Source: Hydnum rufescens UP504 | Lineage: Eukaryota > Basidiomycota > Agaricomycetes > Cantharellales > Hydnaceae | Assembly (NCBI GenBank): GCA_014904985.1 | Contig: MU129075.1 | Location: 57,323 to 121,322 of the forward strand | DNA: 64,000 nt | Direction: 5' to 3' | In this document: positions 33,898 through 43,927 of the stretch, in pieces | Position numbering within the stretch: the first letter of the stretch is position 1 | Layout of the letters: the number at the start of each line of letters is the position of its first letter | The notes under the pieces: model-generated | Databases searched by the model: none | Told to the model about the DNA's origin: nothing | Seen by the model: only the letters and a program-made list of their open reading frames with translations | Made by a program: the position numbers and the translations under genes

Positions 33898-34193
33898 TCA
33901 CACATCCCTGTGATCCCTTGATGCAACGAAAGTTGTTCGCCTCAGTCCTCTGTCGTGGCCTCGTGGCAGCGATTCAAGAATTTCCTGGAAGATTGGCAAC
34001 GCGGAAAGTCGCTGCAGTCGTCGATGCAAATCCGCCCTATAGGCAGCTTTCGGAGACCCGGGAGCATTCTGCCGAATCTCCGCCTGGCGAATACCTGTGG
34101 TGCATTGGATGAGGATGGAGGATATGCGTGACCAGTTAGCCAACTCTGATTACTAGAGGAAGACTCACTGCTTGTCATGATCAGTTCGCCCAT
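33898..34193 (-). CDS. Unrecognised - strand exon (TGHAYPP / IRQNAPGSP), copy 1
   Basis: The translation contains SNQSWLTGHAYPPSS and, after one frame change, QAEIRQNAPGSPKAAYRADL and ALPIFQEILESLPRG. The same protein-like sequence occurs at 53,065-53,328 in one frame, so it is probably coding or recently coding. It lies between the monooxygenase 3' end (convergent) and the P block (divergent). No family recognised. Confidence 0.4.
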
Positions 34194-34274
34194 TAGACTT
34201 GACTGTGAAGCATGCGAGAAGACACCGTATCCCGCTCCTCTTGCTTTTCGTCATCTACCCAGGAGGATGCACAC

Positions 34275-36005
34275 GATCCCTGCCCTCGTTGCCTTGAGTT
34301 CACGCTCAGAACCCTCAAAATTCTTCATGTATTGTACCCTATTTCCCGATTACGGAACACACTCGAGATTGTCTGTCCCCAGTCACTCACGCCTAGCAGT
34401 TTGTCTGACCATACTGGATATGGTGGAGTCTCTTCTGCAAACCTAAGAGATAGCCGACACTCGGCACACTCTGCAGACTCATGGGCGGGGGCAGCCATCT
34501 CTCGTATGTCATCACACGTCCGCCTCACCGATGCCCATTCGGCTTCCGAATTACAGTGTATGCTGCAGTATGCTTTTGGGAGATGTTGTCCCGTACTGGC
34601 ATCCAATTCATGTTGGCACCCTCGGCGTGGCGAAGAAGTGAGGTGCTGCCAGTGCTTCTCTCCCGATCCTCGTTTGATGAAGGCAGGAGAGTAAGCAGTG
34701 AATGACGCGGGAATATATATGGCCTCGAGACAGTGATCGAACAATGGACGGTTACTAATGGCTTGCGCTGATCATTATACCTTACATCGGGACCAGAATC
34801 ACCCCTCCTATTCTAGTTCCCTTTGCCGATATCCACTTGTCGTGATGGTCGAACACTCAAGTCTGAGCTACATCTACAACAAGTCCTTGAACGTGATTTT
34901 TTTTTGTTTTAGGGTTTGTTCTCATTTCTAGGTGGTTATGTTTGCTGCACGTTCATTGCTGAATCGAAGAATGTACCGCAATGGATCCGGAGCCCAGCCT
35001 TCTCAACCCGCCATTGTTCGTGTCTGGTCTCTTTGATCCCAAGGCAAGAGTACCCCCCTACTAGCTCCTACAGTACAGTAGACGGTATCCGGGCTCACTT
35101 ATTTTAGGCAAAAAACAAAACATGGGCGATGCAGAACGCAGGCCCTGCATTGTGCTGCATCGAAGACTTGAAAAATAGCGCGACGCAGGAGGTTTTGAGG
35201 AGCTCTGCCTGTTCTTTTCGTCATCGCGATCGACTGATTTCGGGTGGTGTGATATTTACCTAGCATGGCCAGATACAAATCCCCGGAAGTCGTGTTGGTT
35301 TTGCAGATACTGTATCTATTGGAATAAATACATCCCGATATGGGAATAAACCCGGAACCTTCCGGAAGGATCTAAAACCGTCCAGGACCGTATAGGCCCG
35401 TCTACATCCGTTATTCCCGTAAATACTCGAACCCCGTAGATACATGTAAATACCGAGATTTTACTCGGTAAATCATAGTGTTATTTTCTCTAAAAGGCTT
35501 ATATCTTAACAGTGTCGCCTTCCGGTCCTGTAGTGTTTAGAAAACAGTGGTATTGTCCATTCAAGCGTGATGTCCCTTCGTTTCCTAGGTAGCTACAAAT
35601 TAGCTATGGCAGTCTAAATCCACCACTCAAAGAACCCTCAGAATAATCCAACATCCACCTCCAACATGTTCTAAGTGTGTCCCTCCCTACTCATTATGAC
35701 AAATGAAAAAACTTCACTAGGTCTTGCAAACCCATATGTAGCACGTACTGTAAGCGCTATAACGATGCTCAGACGGAGTTCAAAGCCAGAGAAGAAGATT
35801 GTCAATGAGTGGGATCAATGACGAGTTATCTGACGGGCGCTTGGACAATGAATCAAAGGAGAGAGAAGTGACAGACAGTTCAGACATACTGTATCGGAAA
35901 CCCCGACCGCCAGCCTTTCAATCATACCTCTTTGAGCGCTGGCTTGGACAACATCGATCCCCTTCGAACCCACCAGCCCCAAACAGCATCAGGAACATTT
36001 CCTGA
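34275..36005 (+). pseudogene. P-block gene, copy 4, with ~200-bp insertion
   Basis: Lacks the Pro-rich 5' half. The open core, 34,340-34,694, reads NTLEIVCPQSLTPSSLSDHT, GGVSSANLRDSRHSAHSADS and ISRMSSHVRLTDAHSASE in the same frame as copy 2. The last segment at 35,799-36,005 ends SYLFERWLGQHR, PAPNSIRNIS. About 198 bp at 35,314-35,511 is absent from all other P copies. Confidence 0.45.
35314..35511. mobile_element. Small insertion in P copy 4 (candidate MITE)
   Basis: In other P copies the sequence reads gatactgtgtcacc without interruption (for example near 17,399). Here gatactgt and gtgtcgcc are separated by about 198 bp. The insert is AT-rich, codes for nothing, and contains an inverted taccgag/ctcggta pair near 35,450-35,470. 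Terminal repeats are weak, so assignment to a transposon class is not possible. Confidence 0.45.
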
Positions 36006-36424
36006 TAGGCCCTGCCCCATTATCTAATCCCACGCTAAGCGTGTCGAGAGTGGTCACCGAGCAAGGATCATCGGGCTCCGGAAGTGGCACCCCCTTCCCC
36101 ATTTTAAGCGCCTTAACACTTCTTTGCCACCCGTAGGGGGGGGGATGCACTCGGAGCCATCGCCACGTTTAATCGAACTGCCAGGTAGGGTTGATCTCAT
36201 CGTTGTCGCGGCCGAACGAGTCCCGTCGCAGATATTGAGGACATTCGGTGTCATTCGAGCTGAAGGTGTATCTTCGATTTAAGATTAACGCAGATAGTGG
36301 TAGGATGGCGGCCCTGGCAGCAGGCCAATCTGCAGGCAGTCGGGAGTGAGTCAAGGCAGTGAAATTTGGAAAGATGAATGGAGAGGTTATTAAGAGAATG
36401 AGGGAGATTTGGGTGGAGTACTGG

Positions 36425-39214
36425 TCAATCTGTGCTTAGTGAGTGGCGAATGCTCAAGGCGTCCTCCTTTGCCTTGAGGGCCTCTTCATGGTGGCCAAGT
36501 ATTGAAAGACGATTGGAGTGGTTGTTAAGAGAATCAGCGAGGTCTGGGAGGAATACTTGGGGGCGATCTGCGGCTAGCAAGCGATAAATGGCCAAGGCCT
36601 CCTGATTTGCCTTGAGGGCCTCTTCATCGCGGCCCAATTTTGAAAGACTATTGGAGTGGTTGTTAAGAGAATCAGCGAGACCTGGGAGGAATACTTGGGG
36701 GCGATCTGCGGCTAGCAAGCGACGAATTCCCAAGGCCTCCTCACTTGCTCTGAGTGCCTCTTCATCGCGGCCAAATTTTGAAAGATCAACGGAGAGGTTG
36801 TTAAGAGAAAGAGCGAGGTCTGGGCGGAATACTTCGGGTCGATCTGCGGCTAGCAAGTGACGAATTGCCAAGGCCTCCTCATTTGCCTTGAGGGCCTCTT
36901 CGTCGCGGCCAAATTTTGAAAGAGCAGTGGAGAGGTTATTAAGAGAACGAGCGAGGTCTGGGCGGAATACTTGGGGTCGATCTGCGGCTAGCAAGCGATA
37001 AGTGGCCAAGGCCTCCTCATTTGCCTTGAGGGCCTCTTCATCGCGGCCAAATCTTGAAAGATCAATGGAGAGGTTATTAAGAGAACGAGCGAGGTCTGGG
37101 CGGAATACTTCGGGTCGATCTGCGACTAGCAAGCGACGAATCCCCAAGGCCTCCTCATTTGCCTTGAGGGCCTCTTCATCGCGGCCAAATTTCGAAAGAC
37201 AATTGGAGTGGTTGTTAAGAGAACAAGCAAGATCTGGGAGGAATACTTCGGGTCGATCTGCGACTAACAAGCGACGAATTCCCAAGGCCTCCTCATTTGC
37301 CTTGAGGGCCTCTTCATCGCGGCCAAACTTTGAAAGACGATTGGAGTGGTTGTTAAGAGAACGAGCGAGATCTGGGCGGAATACTTCGGGTCGATCTGCG
37401 GCTAGCAAGCGATAAATGGCCAAGGCCTCCTCATTTGCCTTGAGGGCCTCTTCATCGCGGCCAAATTTTGAAAGATCAAGGGAGAGGTTGTTAAGAGAAC
37501 GAGCGAGATCTGGGCGGAATATTTCGGGTCGATCTGCGGCTAGCAAGCGACGAATTCCCAAGGCCTCCTCATTTGCCTTGAGGGCCTCTTCACGGCGGCC
37601 AAATTTTGAAAGATCAACAGAGAAGTTGTTAAGAGAAAGAGCCAGATCTGGGCCGAATACTTCGGGCCGATCTGTGGCTAGCAAGCGATGAATTCCCAGG
37701 GCCTCCTCACTTGCTCTCAGCGCCTCTTCATCACGGCCCAATCCCGAAAGGCAAAGGGAGAAGCTGACAAGAGCAGCCGCAAGATATGATTTCTCCCCTA
37801 CGGCGCGGCATAGTACCACTGCCATAGTCTGTACCTCAAACGCCTCGCCCCAAAGACCCAGATCATGCAAATTCCCCGACAGGCCATCCATCTTTCTCGC
37901 CAGCATAGCTGAATCCAATTTGACCTCCCTGACATCATGCAACTCGTTCAGGAGCTCCAATGTCGCCGTAACTGTTTCACGAAGTTGACGTGTCGGGTCC
38001 CCAGTCGGCTGCTGGTGAGTTTCCCATTCCAAAACCTGCCCTTCGACATCCGCACCGACCGAAATATGTGGCAAGACACCCCGGACTTCCACTGTAAGCT
38101 CCGAGATCTGACTTGTGAGATATGAGACATGGAGATCACGGCCAGTTCGCAGTCCAGTCATCCCTCCATGGCTGTTTTGTCATCATCAGTCTCTTATTGC
38201 TAGATTGAATAAAGGGCGTAGATTTACCTTGAGCCCAGTGGTGTCGAGGTCGCCCGTAACCCCACCTCCTCTAGTCGTCCTTGCACAGCCACCCCGATTT
38301 GCTCAAACACTGCCTGACCCGCCGGAAGTTCGAACAAGTTGCGCAGTCCTTCCAGCACAATCGAGGCCTAAAAATCGAATTTAATATCATTGAATTGTCA
38401 ATGGTCCCAAATGACTCACCGGTGTGTTTTCAGAGGTTAACGGGGGTCTTACTGGGACTGACGGGCCCGGAGACACGATTGTCCCTACTCTGTCCACAGC
38501 GTTGAATGCTGTTATCGATGTCAGGGTGACGATCTTTATCATCACATCAGCTCATTTCTGCAAAGCAAGAGGGGACCTGTTGAATGCACACTCACTTGGA
38601 ATGCATGGAAACAATCTGTCAGATTCTGTTCGTGCCTCGATATCGCACTCATAATTTGATCACGCTGGACGTAGTGACTCAAAAGATTCAAACTGGACCA
38701 TCGCTTTGCGTCAGCACAAATTGCCATCAGGTTCCTATAGGCCGAAATGAGATATATTCACTTTAGAGATTGTGCAAGGAAATTGGGAAGCATACCGCCT
38801 TAAAATGAATAAACTTGAAGCTACTGCCGTATTATCGGGGATGTTGCTCCCCTTCAACCCTCCCACGAAGCTCTCAAGAAACTTCACGACCCGAACTATG
38901 AGCTGTGTACATCCGTCTCTTCCGTCGCGCATGGTTTTCACTGCCTCGATTACCTCCCCTACGACGTCGAAAACTTGAGTGAGGGGACCAGAGAGTGCGC
39001 GTGGAAGAGCTGGGATATCACGGATTAGCGAAGACATAACGAGAGCAGCATCCCATGTTGGGCCGGCGTTCTCGTTGAGGTAATCTGGATATGATTGCTG
39101 GGGCGGCTCCAGATGTGCGGAAGTGGATGGTTGGTTAGGAGATGAATCATTGGACGGGGCTGGAGGTGGTTGGACGCTGCGTTTTCTCCTCGAGAAGAGT
39201 CTTCTGAATGGCAT
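36425..39214 (-). CDS. TPR gene E: intact MLKL/HeLo-like helical domain plus TPR receptor-like protein
   Basis: Best copy of the family. Hand splicing gives five exons on the - strand: 39,214-38,796, 38,734-38,596, 38,533-38,420, 38,367-38,228 and 38,171-36,425 (2,559 bases, 852 residues), all in phase with GT-AG introns. The intron 2 acceptor (AAAG/ATC) is the least typical. Residues 1-48 are basic and disordered (MPFRRLFSRRKRSVQ). Residues about 50-186 form the helical domain (LTQVFDVVGEVIEAVKTMR, then AICADAKRWSSL and HEQNLTDCFHAFQ), resembling the fungal MLKL_NTD/HeLo four-helix cell-death domains. Residues 187-354 are a linker with LRNLFELPAGQAVFEQ. About ten 46-residue TPRs follow to the end. 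No P-loop or NACHT/NB-ARC motif was seen. TPR arrays act as ligand- or protein-binding solenoids, so a sensor-effector role is inferred by analogy. The stop follows RHSLSTD. Confidence 0.75.
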
Positions 39215-39560
39215 GAGGCGTCGGGCAGTCGAGAGCTAGGGAGGGGACTTGAGAGCGGGCGGGGCGAGGCGAGGCAAGGCACTACGATGCGAGGCGGTGC
39301 GAGGCAAGTAGGATGAATCGTCACCTACCCATTTGGGATGTATTCAAATCCTTTGAGGGCCTGCGCAGCAATTACTAGTACCCACACGAAGTGGTAGAGA
39401 ACACATTGTACTCGATAAGTTATGTGATTTAGCCATCGACAAGTCCCTGCATGAAGTTTTCCCTACTTACAGTAAGATTGCCAGAGGCTGTGCAAGCGCT
39501 TAGCCCGGTCGTCGAATTCATCGGTTCATGAGAACAGTACAATTCCCGTAATCGGAAGTA
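39215..39560. promoter_or_regulatory. Divergent promoter region between TPR gene E and Q2
   Basis: About 350 bp separates the two divergent starts. Directly upstream of the E start lies a run of gaggcgaggcaagg-type motifs (39,255-39,308). Beyond it is a block conserved at all five TPR starts (tattcaaatcctttgaggg, ttactagtaccc, gtgatttagccatcgacaag). This conservation exceeds that of the surrounding spacer, so shared regulatory signals are likely. Individual protein-binding sites cannot be named. Confidence 0.5.
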
Positions 39561-39648
39561 ATATGTCGCCTCGATGGATGCTTTTCTGTTTCCAATTGTT
39601 AGGCTCCTTCCCTATTCGCCGAATTGTCGTCTCGGACGTTCCTTCTAG

Positions 39649-40505
39649 TTGTTCGAGTTTCCTTATTCCACTATTGCGGGCCAGAATGGTCTTGCTACTA
39701 CGCCAGCACAAGCTCAGTCTCTCTGTGCCTCCGCGACTGCCTTGAAGGAAAGTCCTCGAGCTTTGTTCCCTTGCCGCTCTATGCCCGTTTGTAAGCCTTT
39801 CGTCTCCCTTCGTGTTGATACATCCACTCACTGGATGTAAATTGAATTTGAAAGATCTGCTCACAGCTTGTGAGCAAGTGTGGCCTTCACGAAACTGGAC
39901 GCAGCAGTACTCGCCTGTGTCAAGGCTGCTCCGCTCGTCGAAGCTCTAGGAGCGAAGGGTATCGCGGCCGGCACGTTCAACGCCGCCCTTGGTCTTACGA
40001 CCGATTTTTCTGCCGTTGATAAATCCGGTCCCAGCACAGGATCTCCGGGACGATCTCCAGCACGATCTCCTCGTGATGAATTGGCCCATGTTCCGTCACC
40101 CCCAAAGGCAGCCCCTCCCCCTCCCCTGAGCGACCTCCACCTGTTCCTCGTAAGGAGGGTTCTCACGTTCACAAACCGGCACCGCCGCCTCCGCACGCTC
40201 CTGTCCCCCCTCATCACCATCATCCAGCCTCAGGGCCCCATTCACCGGTGTTGCGGGACGTGGATGTTGGCGCAAAGGGACCAACTCCTGATAAACATGA
40301 AGGATTGAAGGGTCAAGGGGCGGGACCGAAACCACAGAATAGTGTGAAAAGCGGTGTCCCTCCGGTCAAGGGCCAGAACGCGGGGCCCCCTCCGCCCCCA
40401 TCTTCGCCCCCTCCACCTCAGTCGTCCCCACCCGCCCACAGGCCAGGTCCCGTCCCAGCTCCGGGCCTGGTGTACGTCTACCCGGCCGCCCAGCCCACGA
40501 TGTAG
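39649..40505 (+). pseudogene. Q2: Pro-rich protein gene, frameshifted copy
   Basis: A second copy of Q1. AGQNGLATTPAQAQSLCAS begins the first exon-like part. KLDAAVLACVKAAPLVEALG and AALGLTTDFSAVDKSG follow at about 39,885-40,030. Relative to Q1, a frame change near 40,125 is needed. After it the frame is open to 40,505, with PRKEGSHVHKPAPPPPHAP, a four-His run (PPHHHHPASG), KGPTPDKHEGLKGQGAG and the C-terminal LVYVYPAAQPTM. Q1 is intact where Q2 breaks, and the reverse, so each copy carries its own lesion or sequencing error. No domain recognised. Confidence 0.5.
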
Positions 40506-41060
40506 AAGCGCGTTCTAATCTGCCTCCCACCTCCCTTGCCCGTCCTTCTCCTTCCGTCCCAACTCCCCCCTCTGGACCGTGTGCTGACAGGATCCATGCA
40601 GCTCCTGTTGGATCCTAGATGCAGGAGCCACCAAGAGGGGCTTGACACTAGGGACGTTTTGGGTCCTAAACATGGCTCTGAGGCCGCAATGAACTGGAAA
40701 TTCGGCTCTGGATTCACGAAAATTCTTAAAAAATTCAATGACCTCCTCAACCCACCCCAGATGTCCGCAGCCTTGCCTAAGACGTGTTCACTCAGTCCTA
40801 CCACCTTTCTTGACCCTCGTTTTCTTTATCAGTTGTTTGACAGCACTGAGGACATTCATAGAGTAGAAATCCCGTTGGCGGTATTTCGTAATTGGTTTGC
40901 CATTGAAGATAAATGGATCCTTACTGTGGCTACCAAGGCTCCGCATATCTGGACTCTGGAGATGTCCCAAGAGCAATATATACAATAGTGTCCCACCGAG
41001 AACTGAATTTACATTGTAATCCCCAAAGTTGCCATAAATCTCTGGAGCGACGTCCGCCAT
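40478..41060 (-). pseudogene. Unrecognised - strand gene remnant downstream of Q2
   Basis: Two protein-like segments: MADVAPEIYGNFGDYNVNSV with GGTLLYILLLGHLQ (41,060-40,970), and LSEHVLGKAADIWGGLRRSL with FLRIFVNPEPNFQFIAA (40,795-40,690). Both recur at 12,790-12,650 and 12,510-12,400 with the same reading, which supports former coding. No family recognised. Confidence 0.4.
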
Positions 41061-41700
41061 TCACTTGTTGGCAAAATTCCAGGGCAATTTGGACACAAAG
41101 ATCAACACAGGTAGCTTATAGCATTATGTAATCCAATCTCGATTGGTGCACTCCCAGGACGCACGTGGGGTGTCGCTGCCCGGTATCCCAAGGTTATTAG
41201 AACCAGCTCATTTTGAACAAAAACCATTTGACACTATGAGTGATATTGGCTTGACAGGGTGCCCTCAACACTTCCAACGCATGGATGATGACCATCTTGA
41301 CCCGAAATGCTGACAGTGCCTGGCGAGCCCACTAAAAGTAGTCGTAAGAGACTCCGCCACAGGTAGGAAGCATAGAGTGTCTCCCGAGAGGCCCACCATA
41401 TAAGAAGAAAGGGCAAAGAGTGAGTTGTGTGATGAGCCTCCGTCACAGTTTGCTTCTAATTTAAACGTCGTCACCGAACGTTGAACCTAAAAGGAATACT
41501 TTAAAGGCAAGCAACTGGATCTGGTCTACATGCGAAGTTGTGTAGATGTTCTTATGACCATTAGACCCGTATAATCTTCTTCCTCCCATTAAATTCGGAG
41601 TAATACAAGCTAGCAGGGCAACATCTGGAGCATGCCAGTCGCATGGTCAATGATTGTCTTTTCATCCAGTTGTAATCAGCCGGGCCCGCTGAAATGCCTT
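41061..41700. other. Spacer with weak - strand frames
   Basis: A - strand frame at 41,474-41,234 contains SYMVGLSGDTLCFLPVAES but has no recognisable domain. Nothing else was supported. Confidence 0.35.
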
Positions 41701-41980
41701 TACGCCCATGGCTCTTCCATCCAAAACATTGACACAGTCAAGGGAGGGTCTGCCCTTATCGCAGACGATGAGGCGTAGTTGTGACGGCCAATTCTTGCGA
41801 CTATCCATGATCATGGCACTGAGATGTATAGTATTTGTGTGCCAATCCGGCAGAGATAGTGCGACCAGAGATAAGGCATGTTTCAGAGAAGCGACGACCC
41901 ATTCCTATGACTCAAGGGTGAGTGGGGGAGACCAGCTGGAACACTTGCTAAACATATGATGCGGTACCAGGTCCAGAATC

Positions 41981-43055
41981 TTAAAACATCGCGTATAGCC
42001 CAGTGGTGCAAGGCATATATCCCAACTCAACAAGACTTGGTATGGACTGCGGAATTTCAGGCAGAATTTCATGGAGGCCAGTGAAAAAACTGCCAGGAAT
42101 CAGATGAATCTCGAGACAGCGCAGATGGGAAGTGACATCCCGAAGGATCTGGACAAGTGGGAGAAAATTATCGGTGTGAGTGAGCCGGAGATGTGTGAGA
42201 GTCGCCTTGCCATGGTGAGCCAAACTTGCGCCAGGACACAGTCTGCGCATAGCTCAGCAATTCCTTGGGTGGAAAACGATGCTACGGACGAAAGGGACAG
42301 TAAACGCAGCTGGGGAATGCAAAGGACAATACCATGGATCATCAATGCCATCAAGATATAGCTCTCCGAGACCCTGCATGTTGATATTTTCGGCGAGAAT
42401 TATGCCATATCGGTGGTGATAATGAAACTGGAGGTGCAAGGACCGAAGCGTCGAATAATCGCCCTTGAGCATTGACCCCAACTGTAAAGACTGCAAGAAT
42501 GTTTTTAATTTCAAGCGTGAAAGTGGCTAGTTTAGTGGGATCACCGACTTGAAAATTCGGGACATATGGAGCAGAGATATCGATAATTTCGAGACCGCGC
42601 GCTGCACACCGTAAGGAACCCCAGACAGTGACAGGGTCATAGGGAGGTGCAAGGGTATAGAGTAGGCATGCGCCAAACAAACGACTTGAGTCTTCCATGT
42701 TTGCTGAGAATATCGAGCAAGGAGCTAAATCTGAGCACGAGTTCGAAAATGTGTTGTGGTCTCTGACTCACTATAGTGGGGTCCTTCATCCATAGTGTGT
42801 GGCATCGCTGTGAGAGATTGGGTCGGGAAATACGTTGGATTAGAATGACTGCCACAGACGTAAATGAAATTGCGACGTCTTCGTAGAGCATCGGTAGGAC
42901 AAGTTCGTGCAGATAGCTGCAGCATTGTGATAGATGCGATGTGTCGTGGGCGGCAGGGAGGAACGAGACGATATAGCAGACCAACTCAGGAAAGGCGAAG
43001 ATGTGCGTGGAGTGCATGCTCGAATGTACATAAGAATACGGACTACTCTCCATGA
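41981..43055 (-). pseudogene. F-box protein gene with apparent frame breaks
   Basis: The N-terminal region (start near 43,041, MESSPYSYVHSSMHS) holds an F-box-like segment, FAFPELVCYIVSFLPAAHD, followed by LSQCCSYLHELVLPMLYEDV. This is the usual basidiomycete F-box pattern, which binds Skp1 in SCF ubiquitin ligases. Downstream, segments with LRSLHLQFHYHHRYG, ELYLDGIDDPWYC and LTHLRLTHTDNFLPLVQIL resemble a leucine-rich substrate-binding region. A single-base frame change is needed near 42,640 (YPCTS / APPYDPVTVWGSL), and more near 42,450 and 42,300. The intron or frameshift nature of each could not be settled. It is not duplicated in this window. Confidence 0.55.
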
Positions 43056-43099
43056 TTACATAATACTTGCTCAGCATGAACTCCAGTTCCAATAGACAC

Positions 43100-43927
43100 A
43101 CGCGTTGAGTGATTTATCTCGATTGGTCCCATCGAAAGGCGAAATGAAACCAAGATCAAAAACATACTGGCATGAAAGGATTGAGAACAGCATCGCTTGT
43201 CAGGCACGACTGACAGAATGGATTTGAAGGGAATCGAAACTGATGACGGTACCCTCCAATGAGATGAATATCGCCAGATCCAATCGACCCTCTTGCAAGG
43301 TGCCAATATGTGTATCGGCATCCAAGAGCGAGCGACCCGCCGTCACAACGAAGTGGAAGACGTGGCTTGGATTTTGAGGAACAATTTAAGGAGTATCAAG
43401 GGAACCACAAGGCTGCGATGAGCGTACCAGTAGCAGGATGTTACACCACTCAATCAGTGCTATCGGTCCACTCGGGTATAAGGGCGACAGCTTTATGGGC
43501 GCTTCTCGCCGGAATCAACGGCCTGGGGTCCTACTATATAATTGCCACTCTCGCCAACGACAAGAAAAAACAAAGAGAACAAGGGACCCAATCTCCTAGG
43601 TGCATATGTTATTGGTCGGGCTCATCACATCCATCGGTGCTTTCGAGCAGTTTGGGTCCTTCGCATACACTTCCTGAGGTCCCTAATCAGGACATATAGA
43701 CACATCTGTGTTTTCTCCATTGTCAGTTACACGCAGAGCAAACAGAAGAAGATGTGAGCACACAGGGCTGTCATCACGTTCGCAAATGTCTTGAATTTCC
43801 TGGACGAAACGGTCCCTGGTAGCGTATCATCCGGTATGTGAACGTCCTGATGCATTTGGAGGATCTCATTATATGTGAGGGCATCCCGTGATAGTTCCGA
43901 AGGTGACGGCTCCTACATCGAAGCTAC
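43100..43927. other. Spacer with unrecognised open frames
   Basis: A + frame at 43,310-43,699 (DFEEQFKEYQGNHKAAMS) and a - strand stretch near 43,920-43,750 (ELSRDALTYNEILQMHQDV) read plausibly but match no family I recognise. The latter could be a short exon. Confidence 0.3.

Noticed and set aside
36612..37691. Long + strand open frames across the TPR arrays (ALRASSSRPNFERQLEWLL repeats), also in A, B, F and G
   Set aside because: They are antisense shadows of the - strand TPR units. They start and stop with the array, show only the repeat's composition, and have no exon or domain context.
38228..38533. Search for a P-loop or NACHT/NB-ARC in the linker of TPR genes
   Set aside because: No GxxxxGK[ST] or hhhDD motif was visible in exons 3-5 before the TPRs of E, F or G.
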